64,000 nt of DNA from Poa pratensis. Taxonomy: Eukaryota > Streptophyta > Magnoliopsida > Poales > Poaceae. Location of the stretch: assembly GCA_947311845.1 (NCBI GenBank), contig CAMZMU010000081.1, positions 384,320-448,319 of the forward strand. The letters are read 5' to 3'. The position numbers were made by a program, and so were the translations under genes. Under the pieces are notes generated by a model, which made no database searches, was not told the origin of the DNA, and was given only the letters and a program-made list of their open reading frames with translations. Of this stretch, positions 9,841 through 20,128 are shown piece after piece (positions within the stretch are counted from its first letter, which is position 1; each line of letters opens with the position of its first letter).

Positions 9841-12626
9841 TTTGTGGGGTTGAGCTTCATGTTGTATTTTCTGAGATTTGTGAATGTCTCTGCCAGATCA
9901 CCAATAAGATCCTGGCTAACTTGCGATTTAATCACAATATCATCCACGTAGGCATGAACGTTGCGACCTATTTGCTCATGTAGGCAATTCTGAATGCATC
10001 TTTGGTAAGTCGCACCTGCGTTCTTCAACCCAAAGGGCATGCTGACGTAACAAAAAGCTCCGAAGGGTGTGATGAAGGACGTCTTTTCTTGGTCCTCCCT
10101 CTTCATCTTGATTTGATGGTAGCCTGAATAGGCGTCCAAAAAGCATAACAGCTCGCACCCAGCAGTTGAATCAATTACTTGGTCGATTCTTGGCAAAGCA
10201 AATGGATCCTTTGGACAAGCTTTGTTAAGACTGGTGTAATCAACGCACATTCGCCACGTACCGTTCTTTTTCATAACCAATACTGGATTTGCCACCCATT
10301 CCGGATGGTATACCTCTGTGATGAATCCTGCAGCCAGCAAGCGAGCTATTTCCTCTCCTATTGCCTTTCTCCTGTCATCATGAAAACGCCGTAGTGGCTG
10401 CTTCACTGGTTTAGCCGCAGGGTTCACTTTGAGGCTATGTTCTGCTAATTCTCTTGGTACCCCTGGCATATCTGACGGCTTCCATGCGAAGATGTCTTTA
10501 TTTTCCTGGAGAAAAGCGACGAGGGCCTTCTCCTGCTCTTCTTCCATGTGTGCTCCAATGCTAGTTTGCTTGGATGAGTCGCCAGGAACAAGATTTATCT
10601 GCTTAGTGTCCTGGGCCGCTTTGAATTTCATTGGTGGCTCGGCAGATGGCGTGGTAACCACACTCATATCGTTTGGGTCCACCTGCGACTTATAACCTTT
10701 TAGTTCTTCCGCGGCACAGGCGGATTCTGCGAAAGCCGCATCTCCTTTCTCACATTCTATTGCTTTTTCTCTATCTCCGTACACTGTGATGACCCCTTTT
10801 GGTCCTGGTATCTTCAACTGTAGGTACACGTAGCATGGCCTGGCCATAAACTTAGCAAAGGCCGTTCTTCCAAACAAGGCGTGATATGGGCTTTGGAATT
10901 TTACCACTTCGAAGCTTAGGAATTCACTTCTAAAGTTCTCTTCTGTTCCAAAAGTTACCCCTAGGGTTATTTTCCCCACTGGCCGTGCGGACCTTCCTGG
11001 GACAATGCCGTGAAATACTGTTGACGTGGGCTGCAGGCTGGAATCCTTGAGTCCTAGACGCTGGAAAGTATCGTAGTACAAGATATTAATGCTGCTTCCT
11101 CCATCCATAAGCACTTTGGTCAGCTTGTATCCTGCAACGTATGGTGCCACAACCAGTGCCAACTTGCCAGGTTCCCGTACCTGTGGCGGGTGGTCGTCGC
11201 GACTCCAGGTTACCGCGTATTCTGACCACCTTAACCAAGCGGGTGTTGCTGGTATCACGGCGTTCACCTGCTGACTTCTCCGGCTCAATTTCTCTTCTCT
11301 TTTGGAGGTATCGATAACTATTGTGTGATACTGCCCCGTCTGCCTGGGGTTACTCGCGCCGTGCTGCCCAATATTTGTGTTATGAGCCGCACTAGGGTTT
11401 CCTTCATGGGAATTCCCCCCGTTGTGTTGGCTCTCTTCTTTCCACTTTTTGTAATAATGGCATTGCGCCTTGGTATGGTCCGCTGGCCGTCCATCACCTG
11501 TCGCATGAAGGTCGCATGGCCGGTTGAAAACTTCTTGCATATTGATTGGACGGGAGCCGTATCCTCGACCCCTTCCACGCTGGCCTCTGAATCCTCCACG
11601 CGCATTGGCGACGAGCCCTGAGTGACCATCTTCGCTTTTGCGTTTGTTTTGACTCGTGTTGTTGTGGCTCGTTTGCTGCTGCTGGGGCTTGTTGGAGTTT
11701 TTCTTTCCTTTTGCAGCAACCTCCTCTTCTTCTCCGTCTGACGCGTCTCTGGTTTTGTCTGAGCTGGCATATTTGTTAGCCGCAGCCATCACCTCGCTGA
11801 GGCTCTTGACTTTATCCTTCATGCGACCCAGCTTATGAATCAGCGGCTCAAACTTGCAGTTTTTCTCCATCACCAGGACGGCTGAGCTTGGTGGTATATT
11901 ATCTGAGGAGTGTATTATTTCTGCCACCCTTTTCATCCAATGGCGACTTGACTCGCCTTCCTTCTGGACACAACGCTCTAAATCTTCTATATTGCAGAGT
12001 CGCTTGCAAGTTCCTTGGAAGTTCTTAATGAAGGCATCCTTCAGTTCCTCCCAAGTATTTATAGAGTTGGGAGGCAAATTTTGCAGCCATATGTGCGCTG
12101 CTCCTTCTAGCATCATGTTTAGGTAGCGTGCGCAGATCTCTTCAGATGCGTTTAGGATGCTCATGCCCATCTCGTAATTGTTGAGCCAAGTGGTTGGATC
12201 CATGCTGGCGTTATAGTTTGCCACCTTGCGTGGCCCTTTGAAATCTTCAGGAAAAGGTTCCGATCTGATCCTCTCAGTGAAACACGCCGGTCCCTTGAGT
12301 CGCGAGGACAGGGCTGTGGGCGCGCCTGCGGGGTTATCTGCGGGCCGCTTTTGCATCAATGGTGCATTCGCCTGCGCTTCTGCGACTTGCTCCTGCTGCC
12401 TCTGTGCGACTCCTGACACGTCCTCTGGTGGCCTGCTCTGGACGCTTCTTTCTGCTGTAATCCTGTGATTGGCTGGTACGAGGGGCAGCTGTGCTTCGGC
12501 TTCCGCCCTATTGGCTTGTTGCAGGACTGCCGTACTTAGCATCTGAATCGCGCGCCGCGCCTCAGCATTGACCGGGTCATCGCCTGTTGGTACCATCTGA
12601 GTCAAGATATTAGCCGCAGCATACAT
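9798..12626 (-). CDS. Tat element gag-protease-reverse transcriptase ORF
   Basis: A 942-residue frame. The gag retrotransposon domain is at about residues 110-270 (AHIWLQNLPPNSINTWEEL, FIKNFQGTCKRL). A variant zinc-binding motif follows near 380 (CDLHATGDG, then HTKAQC). The protease active site LMDGGSSINILY is at about residue 508. Reverse transcriptase is at about 720-935, with WRMCVDYTSLNKACP, FLDAYSGYHQIKM and the catalytic YVDDIVIK near 893. The listed start ATG is arbitrary; upstream codons in this frame remain readable as gag leader. The frame breaks after NPTKCV. It encodes capsid, maturation protease and copying enzyme of the element. Confidence 0.9.
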   Translation of the reverse strand: MYAAANILTQMVPTGDDPVNAEARRAIQMLSTAVLQQANRAEAEAQLPLVPANHRITAERSVQSRPPEDVSGVAQRQQEQVAEAQANAPLMQKRPADNPAGAPTALSSRLKGPACFTERIRSEPFPEDFKGPRKVANYNASMDPTTWLNNYEMGMSILNASEEICARYLNMMLEGAAHIWLQNLPPNSINTWEELKDAFIKNFQGTCKRLCNIEDLERCVQKEGESSRHWMKRVAEIIHSSDNIPPSSAVLVMEKNCKFEPLIHKLGRMKDKVKSLSEVMAAANKYASSDKTRDASDGEEEEVAAKGKKNSNKPQQQQTSHNNTSQNKRKSEDGHSGLVANARGGFRGQRGRGRGYGSRPINMQEVFNRPCDLHATGDGRPADHTKAQCHYYKKWKEESQHNGGNSHEGNPSAAHNTNIGQHGASNPRQTGQYHTIVIDTSKREEKLSRRSQQVNAVIPATPAWLRWSEYAVTWSRDDHPPQVREPGKLALVVAPYVAGYKLTKVLMDGGSSINILYYDTFQRLGLKDSSLQPTSTVFHGIVPGRSARPVGKITLGVTFGTEENFRSEFLSFEVVKFQSPYHALFGRTAFAKFMARPCYVYLQLKIPGPKGVITVYGDREKAIECEKGDAAFAESACAAEELKGYKSQVDPNDMSVVTTPSAEPPMKFKAAQDTKQINLVPGDSSKQTSIGAHMEEEQEKALVAFLQENKDIFAWKPSDMPGVPRELAEHSLKVNPAAKPVKQPLRRFHDDRRKAIGEEIARLLAAGFITEVYHPEWVANPVLVMKKNGTWRMCVDYTSLNKACPKDPFALPRIDQVIDSTAGCELLCFLDAYSGYHQIKMKREDQEKTSFITPFGAFCYVSMPFGLKNAGATYQRCIQNCLHEQIGRNVHAYVDDIVIKSQVSQDLIGDLAETFTNLRKYNMKLNPTKCVSEYQQESYWDS

Positions 12627-13440
12627 ATTATCGACAGGGTTCTGGTAATGGCCCTGTGGGGTGTGAAACCTCCTTGGTTGTTGCTGGGTCTCTTGATTTG
12701 TTGGTACCCTTCCTTCCGCAGTCGTCTGGATTCCCGTCCCGCGGCTGGAGTGAGCGGGATTTCCACTGTTGGTTGAGTCGCGCGCAGCTGTGTTTGCGGG
12801 TCAACCTGTTGTTGAGTCGCAGCCAGCGCGGCTACTCTCTGCCGCTCCTGTTGGATTCCTTGGTTTATCTGATCGAGCCTGCGGCGCTCTTCTTCCATCC
12901 TTCGAACCTCATACAGGAGCTCGGCCCTGGCGGCCTCAATTTCTGTTGCACGGAGGGCGGCGTTCGTGGCTGACACAGGGACAAGAAGTGGGTTGCTTGG
13001 GGGTGCCGATGCCTCGGTTTCTCCAGCAGTTCCTGATGCACCTGCTCCTCCGGCCATGTAAACCGCGACTTGTGCCATCTCTTGATCTGGTGATGATGTG
13101 ATTTCTGGTGGGTAACCCCAGCAACTTTCTTCAAAGGCAGGTATGATGGACCCAAACTCTTGCGAGTCCATGCTTTCCACGGATTCTTCCCCGTCATCGG
13201 CGACTTCTTCTACTGAATCGCCTTCCTGGACCGATCTAACGGACCTGCCACCGATGAAGCCGACGAAGACGTTGATGGATCCGAACGGGATGACGTGGCC
13301 GGTCTCCAAATAATCTGCTTCCGGCCCCCAGCTTGAATCGTCGATGAGGGGTGTGCCATTGACCGTGATGATACGGCCAACAACAAGATCTTCAGCTCCC
13401 TTCATGGATCCTGCGCGGAACGTGACGCTCTTGACCGCAG
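12602..13440 (-). CDS. Tat element gag N-terminal leader ORF
   Basis: An open frame of up to 329 codons extends to 13591, but the part above 13460 lies inside the LTR and is open by chance. The plausible coding part starts near ATG 13404 (MKGAEDLVVGRI). It is acidic and rich in A, E and Q, with a predicted helical stretch (ARAELLYEVRRMEEERRRLD). It overlaps the next frame at 12602-12626. The text fits better if the frame changes near 12650-12800, so one indel probably separates it from the main gag. No catalytic domain is recognised. Confidence 0.6.
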
Positions 13441-13441
13441 G

Positions 13442-13459
13442 CCCCACGGTGGGCGCCAA
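13442..13459 (-). other. Primer-binding site of the Tat element
   Basis: Read on the minus strand, one base after the 5' LTR, TTGGCGCCCACCGTGGGG begins. TGGCGCC followed by a GC-rich tail is the usual primer-site form in this Gypsy group. The exact tRNA cannot be fixed from the sequence alone. Confidence 0.7.
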
Positions 13460-13460
13460 C

Positions 13461-13975
13461 TGTCGTGGGTTTGTCACGTCAGGTGTCATAGATGACTTCG
13501 TAGGTGTGGGATTATGCGAGTCAAGCATCTCCGAGCTTGGGATCGCAGGAACAAAGATCAACACAGATTTACCCAGGTTCGGCCCCCTCAATGTGAGGTA
13601 AAAGACCTACTTCCTGCCTACCCTAGATTGGTATTGATATGATAATCGAGGTGTTACAATGGAGGCGATCCGATCTGGTACTCGCCGTATGAGCTAGGGT
13701 TTGGGCTTGATAGCTTGACCCGCTCTAAGTCCTGCGAGTCCTCTTTATATACACAGAGGCTCGCTAGGTTACAAAAGGAAACTTCCCCATAAGGAATACA
13801 TCCACAGAGGCCTACTCGGAGACTACTTGGTCTTCACGTCCTCCGGGATATGTCTTCTAGATCTTTCCCCTTATGGCGGTTCAATATTGGGCTTGCTCCC
13901 AAGTGGGCCTTCGTCCGTGCGAGTAAGTTAAGTCGCACTGGGCCGCGGGTTAACCCAGAAAGTATTCCCCCGACA
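13461..13975 (-). repeat. 5' LTR of the Tat element
   Basis: 515 bp, TGTCGTGGGTTTG to ATTCCCCCGACA on the plus strand, followed by the duplicated target CCTGA. It differs from the other LTR at two positions by eye. Confidence 0.95.
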
Positions 13976-14483
13976 CCTGATAAGATGACCTCTCATACTC
14001 TGGATCAAAACTCTTCGACGTCACAGAAACAACCATGCGAAACCTCCTCGACACGACCGCGGCAATTTCTCTTGGAGTCAAAGCATCCGTGCGCCCAAAC
14101 ATAACTGCCTGACTAAGTGATACACCATGAGGAGCCCTAGATCGGAGAAGAGTCACGACTGGCCTACCAATTAACTCCTTGGCAACTCTATCAAAAAACA
14201 CAACCTCCACCTCATCGTTATCGTTACACCCAACACAAGAAAGTCGGTATCTACAAAAATAAGGTAAGCGGCATCACGAAAACAACCATAGACCAAACAT
14301 ATGTGACAAAACACGGGATAATCACCTAGGCATAGCGCCTTTGCCACCACACAACTGATCAGGACACTTGTATGCATCCCCACAAGGAACCGTGCCCTTA
14401 CCACAACCCGTACAAGAGGAAAACCACCAACGTTGCGTTGGACTAATACGTTTGATTTCCACATGACAATAGAACTTCGTTCC
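13976..14483 (-). pseudogene. RPA-like gene exons 7-8a: zinc ribbon and OB-fold domain C
   Basis: Exon 7 (14483-14326) encodes KFYCHVEIKRISPTQRWWF and a four-cysteine zinc ribbon (CTGCGKG then CPDQLC), followed by a GT donor. Exon 8 starts at 14250 with YRLSCVGCNDNDEVEVVFF, then AKELIGRPVVTLL, PREIAAVV and SFDPEYERSSYQV. It is cut at 13976 by the retroelement insertion and resumes at 5850. The phase across the intron and across the target duplication is consistent. This is the C domain that contacts the RPA trimer core in the known family. Confidence 0.8.
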
Positions 14484-14581
14484 CTATAAATAAACAACAT
14501 ACGATCAACATTATAAAATATAATCGAAGACAACAAAACGTACATGTACACATCTATAAAATAAAAGACCGAGAACCAACC

Positions 14582-15786
14582 GAGTGGTCCCAAATATTCA
14601 GATCAACCAGTTCCCCAACAGTTTTCGTCGCAAGATCAACATGGGCGCTTATCTCGGCAGCAGACTGGCTTGGAAGGGAAATGCTTTGGACAGCGGGGAT
14701 CTTATTCTTTAACCTATACAACCGAAACAATCCGAAATAAGACACTGACTATAAGAACATGCACGAACTACCTATTTCTTTGACCAACAATACCATACTT
14801 TGCATGCAACTCTCGTATCTCAGGAAGATCATCATCAATGTACAAACGACACGGCGCACTACCGCTCAGCCCCCTAGAACCTTCGAATAGAAATAACATA
14901 CACACCTTAAATTTGAATCATTTGAATTAAGTGGATAAACTCACCTGAAGATATTCCGAGATACTAACCTTCAAAAACCTTTACCATCGTGCCAACAAAA
15001 ATCGCAACGACCGGTCCATTCTGAGCCTTCTGAAGCACCCCGGACCATCAAAAGTTGAAGCTTGTTCGCCCCACAGAATAATACTGATCTGAAAACCCAC
15101 TACAAAACAAAGGAAACTAGACGATGAACAAAATAACAATAAATCCTGCTGACTCCGTGGCGCATCGCTGAATAGTGGGACGGATAAAGTCATTCCTGCC
15201 GACACCAGGGAATAAGCCAAAACAAACATTTTATGTTCAGTGAAACAGAGCCTCCTATCCCTGAGCGACGAGATCTGCCCAGGTGGAGCTTGTTCGGGAT
15301 TATTTCTGTTACGAGTATTAGTTATTTTCTCTTTAATGGACAAGGTCAGCCTGCCGCACCTAGACGTCATACCTCGAATTTCTCAAGCCGACTATTGTGG
15401 GTTTTGTTGGTAATGGTCGACTCCCTGGGAGTCGGCTGGTCGACTCCTGGCGAGTCGGCTGATCGACTCCCCGCGAGTCGGATGGTCAACTCTCCACAAG
15501 TCGGATGGTCGACTCCCGGGAGTCAACCAGTACCGACAAAAAACCACAATAGTCTCTCCACACTCTAATTCATGTACGGCTTAAGAAATTTTGATGTATG
15601 ACGTCTAGGTGCCTTAGAAACCTTCTCTTTATTGTGGACTGGACACGCCGACTCCAAATAAATCAATTAGGTTCGGATGAATACCTAAAATCACTCAAAT
15701 AAACAACCCTCTTCGTAGCTGGTGCAGACCGGGGTGCCGTATGATACTCAGTAGGTGGAGACACCCCCGTTATAATACCAAAACAT
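14582..15786 (-). pseudogene. RPA-like gene exons 3-6: linker and OB-fold domain B
   Basis: Exon 3 (15786-15685) reads FGIITGVSPPTEYHT and ends in VVYLSDF. Exon 4 (15088-14969) has ILWGEQASTFDGPG in one frame and VLQKAQNGPVVAIFVGTMVK in another, so one base is lost or gained at about 15038. Exon 5 (14886-14772) reads GLSGSAPCRLYIDDDLPEIR. Exon 6 (14720-14582) reads KIPAVQSISLPSQSAAEI and TVGELVDLNIWD. The LWGE, GLSGS and YI-D-PE-- motifs are typical of the second OB fold. The intron between exons 3 and 4 holds an unusual foldback repeat (15390-15554). Confidence 0.7.
15390..15554. repeat. Foldback element: 25-bp inverted ends around five 23-bp hairpin units
   Basis: Left end GACTATTGTGGGTTTTG (15390-15414) and right end (15530-15554) are imperfect inverted repeats. 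Between them are five units of exactly 23 bp, at 15415, 15438, 15461, 15484 and 15507. Each is nearly self-complementary around CGACTCC...GGAGTCG. No clear target duplication is visible. It sits in the intron between exons 3 and 4 of the RPA-like gene. It resembles a MITE or foldback transposon in shape, but the family is not recognised. Confidence 0.8.
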
Positions 15787-15969
15787 CTGCAATGATGCAA
15801 AAACAACAACAAAAGGTAAACATAGGACGATCAATCAATCTAACAGAAATAAATTAATAACAACGAAAGTGACCTGTGAAATAATCTGGCAGATCACAAG
15901 GGCTTGGAAGCTTGTTGATGGGCGTCAAAGCGTACGTACAAAAGGGATAATCCATGACAAACTAAAGTA

Positions 15970-16375
15970 TACGTTCTACGGTCGTATACCTACCAAACCT
16001 AATCATGAACTGACCCTCCACTGGCATGTAACCATTTTTCTTCGAAGTCACTATAAACTTTTTCAACTCGTAAACGAAACCCTCTTCAATAAAACCGCTG
16101 AATTGATTTACCAGTAACCCCGAGATTTCTGCATAAATATGATTCCTCTGGAAATAATAAAACAACAAACAAATCAGGAACACCATTATGATAAAACGAA
16201 CGCTAAAAAACGAATGCATTCTAACCCGGACCTGCGTATCCTGTAATACAATACCAATATGCTTTACAGGACCATCGTCAGATGTCCCACGGTGCTGCCA
16301 CACTCTAGACACGTACACCTGCACCGTCCAAGCACGTTTGACCGGGTTCAACTCACTCAACGGACTGACCGTCAT
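15970..16375 (-). pseudogene. RPA-like gene exons 1-2: OB-fold domain A
   Basis: Exon 1 begins with ATG at 16375, directly after a CACCAG acceptor, and encodes LSELNPVKRAWTVQVYVSRV followed by HIGIVLQDTQ. A GT donor follows at 16231. After an intron of about 84 bp, exon 2 (from 16147) reads RNHIYAEISGLLVNQFSGFI and then FVYELKKFIVTSKKNGYMPV, ending near RFGRYTTVE. This matches the first DNA-binding OB fold of plant RPA1-like proteins (a DUF223-type sequence). The frame joins correctly across the intron. Confidence 0.75.
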
Positions 16376-18057
16376 CTGGTGTCAAGAAAAAAGAAAGCCG
16401 AAAAATAATTAAACATGCAAACAGAGCACCAAACCTTGTAAAAACATAATCAAGCCCAAGAACAAATAAAACTACTCGCCGACATAAGGAGGAACCACCG
16501 GATGACGGGAAATCTACGAACTCAGAGAACACGCTTCATAAGACACCATTTAATAGAACACACGTCGCATTACCAGAGAAAATATTCACCCAATGGTAAC
16601 CTGCGAACCAACCAGCCTAAAGAAAAAGCCTGACCAGGTTCAACAAAGACAACAGACCGATCGACATATGCTGAGAACAAAACAAATGACCGTCTTAAGG
16701 ACGAGTCAACGATTCACTGGAGTCGGCGTGACCTGCGTTCACTGCCGATAAAACAGGGCTCGGGGCATCGGCAGGACTGACCTCCGTTTTACTGCTAGTC
16801 GATCCCCCCGACTCCCTGGAGTCGGCGTGACCTACGTTCTTCCGGCAACTCAATAGAAAAAATAACCGACATGATAGTACGCCGACTTAATGCAATGGCA
16901 TATTAAAACCAGCAACGGCAAAACAGCAAAAAAATTCCATACTCATGAGATAAGCAGATGGTCAATAAATCGCCGTCTACAACCAGTCAAACGGAAAAAA
17001 AATCAACAAAATAAAACTCACGCTTTCGTTTAAAAAATATACATAAAAAAGAAATAACCAAGCAAAGGACTCGCAACGAAACTAACACGATCCAAAACAC
17101 ATAAAAAAGATATCCAAACTTCACAGCCAAAATTGATCACAAGAAAACATACAAAAAAAACCAAAGGTTAGACTCACCGCTAACACACTACTAATAGCAA
17201 ACGCTCAATCGTTTTGTTCTTTAGTCCCAGTGGATTAGATTAAACGAATATAAAAGGTGTCTTTCCAACATGTTTTAAGAAGTTATCATATTTTCTCCTA
17301 CTAATGTAGTACCACGCAATCGTATAGAATTCTAGCCTACGAATCAAACGACTAAGGCTCATACCGCTCTACAACGTGCTGGATGGGACAAACCCAGTCA
17401 ACGTCATTTTTTTATTGCACAAACAGGGCTTGGGGGGTCGTGTTTACTTTATTGCTCTTTTGGTGCCGCAGGAGTAAATGAGTGGAAGGTTTTTGTCGGT
17501 ACTGATCGACTGCCCATCCGACTCCCCGGGAGTCAAGTACGGCTTAAGAAATGCCAGGCTTCGAAAGGAAGCCGACTCCCCGGGAGTCGAGTACCATTAA
17601 TGTCATGTGTAAAATAAGTCCAAGCATTTGTTGTCCAAACAACCACAGCGTCAATACAGCAGTCGCCGGCTCACCAACAGGCGAACTCGTACGGACAGTA
17701 TCCGACCTCCCGAATCTCGCTCTTTCAGCAGACGAAAAAAGACGGTTCCCCCCGCCCCCGAAAAGTAAATCTATCTAGTAAGAAGACAACCTACAAACAA
17801 CCAAAAATAAACAAAACAAAATACAACGTAACAGACAAAAATCACAATAACTAAGCCGAACCAAAGAAACACCGAAGCAACACATAAACAATGCCGCCTA
17901 AAAAACCCAAAAGAAGCATGTACCGTAAAGAAAAACACGAACACGAGTGCAACGGGAAAACAACAAACACAACATAGATCCAGCACACGGCAGCAAGGTG
18001 AACAAAGAAAGAAGGACAGAGAGTAAAACACACCCAAAACGCTCAACCAGACCAAAA
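16376..18057 (-). other. AT-rich 5' non-coding part of the RPA-like gene
   Basis: A/T-rich, strongly strand-biased sequence (A and C rich on the plus strand). It lies between the first recognised coding exon and the repeat block upstream. No coding exon is recognised. Hydrophobic frames near 17.8 kb on the minus strand are products of the T-rich composition. It is best read as intron or leader. Confidence 0.5.
16680..17605. repeat. Scattered relatives of the GACTCC/GGAGTC hairpin unit
   Basis: GGAGTCGGCGTGACCT occurs at about 16718 and 16818. GACTCCCCGGGAGTC occurs at about 17520 and 17574, and TTTTTGTCGGTACTG at about 17490. The last equals the inner part of the right arm of the foldback at 15390-15554, read on the other strand. 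TACGGCTTAAGAAAT follows the hairpins both at 15577 and at 17538. These are partial copies in the upstream intron or leader of the RPA-like gene. Confidence 0.6.
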
Positions 18058-18960
18058 CGGAACTGACCTCAACTGGAAAAAGGCAAACCCGTAAGCCAAC
18101 GACCTACGAACAAACAAAGCAACCAACAAAATCACACATAAACAAAGGACCAATAACTAATAGAACAATACGCCAAGAAAGCCACACCAAAACTCAACGG
18201 AACTGACCTTAACCAAAGGAACAGCGGACCAGTGAACCGATCACCTGCAAACAAACAAATAACCCAAAGAAAACAAAAACGTATGAAAATCCGAAAAGAA
18301 AAATAACTCAACCACCAAAGCAACGAACAACTAAATAAAATGGATCCAGCACTCAACCAGCAAGATGAACAAATGAAAGAAAACAAAAACTAAAAAGGAA
18401 CCGACCCATCAGACCAGAAGCAAGAAAAACAAAGAACGATGAACAAACAAATATACACGACAAGAAAACATAACCTAGTCTCAAATGAACCGACCTAAAC
18501 CGGAAGACCAGAAACCACTTAATTAACCGTCGACCTGAAAAAAATAAAACAACAAAAATTATATGTAAGTGAAAACAAATAAAAATTGCACGAACAAAAT
18601 CAAAACAAAATAACACCCCCTCCATTCAAAAGGAAACACGGAAATATATATTCTTTAGATAAGAAAACAACCCGTGCAAAGAAAACAAAATAAACACACA
18701 CAAAGATCTCAACATAACTAACCTTAACCGGACAAACTACAAACCAGCTAACCGGCAACCTGCGAAAAAATAGAACAACAAACAGGAAACAAAGATGAGA
18801 AACCCATAAAACATAAAGAACAATCCAACGCATGGTCAACATCATGAAAAACAACGACCAAAAACAGAGAGAGGAAGAGACGTTAAGAAAACTCAACCTG
18901 ATCTCAACGGGAACAAACGGAAGAACAGCAAACGAATTCAGGGCAGAGCTCGAGAAAACC
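18058..18960 (-). repeat. Degenerate repeats with splice-like borders, upstream of the RPA-like gene
   Basis: On the minus strand, short blocks of about 40 bp recur at roughly 18100, 18240, 18530, 18760 and perhaps 18400 and 18935. Each tends to start after a T-rich tract ending in AG, contains a GGTT-rich core, and ends with AGGTCAGTT or AGGTTAGTT, like a splice donor. Spacing is irregular (about 90-230 bp). They look like duplicated small exons in the transcript leader, but similarity is low and this is inference. Confidence 0.4.
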
Positions 18961-19035
18961 ACGGCGGAGCAAGAAGAGGCAGGAAGAAGAAAAGGGGGAA
19001 ATGAGAGCTGCAGTAACCATCCGATCCAGAAAAAA

Positions 19036-19050
19036 CCCTATATACCCCCT
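19036..19050 (-). promoter_or_regulatory. TATA box candidate for the RPA-like gene
   Basis: The minus strand reads AGGGGGTATATAGGGTTTTT, about 2.7 kb upstream of the first recognised coding exon. CT-rich leader-like sequence follows. The position and TATATAGGG form suit a plant core promoter. No transcript evidence is available. Confidence 0.45.
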
Positions 19051-20128
19051 TCCCTTTACACTGTATTTAGGTCGGCTACCACTTGCAACGCCACCAGCGT
19101 GCCGCAAAAACCGGCCTTCTGAAACCAGCACTGTGCAACGTACCCGCCGACAAATAAAGGGATGCTAGCTCGGACGGAGAAATCGGGCCCGAATTCTCCC
19201 TGACATGACGAACAGTGCAACGTACACGAAATACCCAGCGTGCCCCCACATACTGTAGAAAATACGCAGCGAGCACCCACGCACGGGAGAGAACGGCGAC
19301 GCAAACGTGCATGGCAACCGACATGTGGGCCGCGAACCGGATGGAGCCCATCGTCAGCGAGAGAGAGGGGGAGGAAGCACGTACGAAGGAAGCTATCCGA
19401 GAGGGGCACCGCTAAAACCCATTACGGTAAAAGTACAAATTCAGCCAATGGAAGGAATGCAGTGCGAATCTGCACCGCTCTGACCCGTCTGCCACACCGA
19501 TTAAATGCGCAGCGTGAGGCTGACTGGCGGGCCCTCGAGCTACAGCGGCGATCCACGTAGGATGTCAGTGAGATTGGGTGCAATAAGGTTGGTACGGTTA
19601 GCGACTTTAAAAATCCCTATTCATCCCGACTCCAGGAGCCGGCAGCGATCGGACGGAGCGGAGGCACGTTGCGGGGAGGATCGGACGGCCAGAAGGGCCA
19701 AATCGCTGAGGAGCCTCCAATGGGTCTCACCGTTTATATCTTTAGATGCTTCCTAATTTCTCTCCTCTAAATTCACTTGTATTGCAGAAACTGTAAGTAT
19801 GCTCCTTCAGGTATTACATATGTTACATATTGAAAAATTCTTTTACTGACATGGACCTTTTCTGATGCTATGCAAACATTGTTAAAAAAGAGCCTACTAG
19901 ATCAAGAGATAACACTTCCTGTGTGCTATGACCACTGTTCCATTAATTGACGATCTTCTACTGCCGCACACTTCTTTCTAAAATGCTTAAATAGATATCA
20001 GAAAACTTTTTTGTATTATTTTAAATTAATAGTATTCCTCCTGTTTTGTTAACCCGGATATCAAACATGGATAGCCGCAGGAATTTCAAACATGGATAAC
20101 AATATACGCAAAATATATTGTTGTTGGC
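19051..20128. other. No gene seen; GC-rich then AT-rich flank
   Basis: From 19051 to about 19760 the DNA is relatively GC-rich, as expected upstream of the TATA candidate. After that it is AT-rich. No protein, LTR end or RNA gene is recognised. The 5 bases before the next LTR are TTGGC. Confidence 0.4.

Larger units (their letters stand above)
5851..13975 (-). mobile_element. Complete Tat-lineage Ty3/Gypsy retrotransposon
   Basis: The element is bounded by LTRs at 5851-6364 and 13461-13975 and flanked by the 5-bp target duplication CCTGA (5846-5850 and 13976-13980). On the minus strand the order is 5' LTR, primer site, gag leader, gag-protease-RT, RNase H, archaeal-type RNase H, integrase, a 3' region with a hairpin array, polypurine tract and 3' LTR. 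By eye the LTRs differ by one substitution and one single-base indel, so the insertion is recent. It sits inside exon 8 of the RPA-like gene. Frameshifts near 9440-9840 and 12650-12800 break the polyprotein. Confidence 0.95.
5258..16375 (-). pseudogene. RPA large-subunit-like (replication protein A 70-kDa-type) gene, broken
   Basis: Ten putative exons on the minus strand give a replication protein A large-subunit-like protein, which in the family binds single-stranded DNA through OB folds. Approximate exons are 16375-16232, 16147-15970, 15786-15685, 15088-14969, 14886-14772, 14720-14582, 14483-14326, 14250-13976 joined to 5850-5667, 5552-5449 and 5350-5258. Most boundaries have AG/GT splice signals. 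Domains A, B and C are seen in order, C with a zinc ribbon. Exon 8 is split by an 8.1-kb Tat retroelement (target duplication CCTGA). Exon 4 has a one-base frameshift. The 3' end runs directly into Gypsy sequence. RPA-like genes of this type are carried by many plant Helitrons, but no Rep/helicase or Helitron end was found for this one, so a decayed host paralogue is also possible. Confidence 0.75.

Noticed and set aside
13461..13591. First part of the 329-codon minus-strand frame as gag N-terminus
   Set aside because: This part is LTR sequence, upstream of the primer site; the identical start also appears at 5981 in the other LTR without gag after it.
17771..18962. Series of hydrophobic minus-strand frames that could be membrane proteins
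   Set aside because: They reflect the T-rich strand composition (Phe, Leu, Val codons), have no similarity to each other or to known proteins, and lie in presumed introns or leader.
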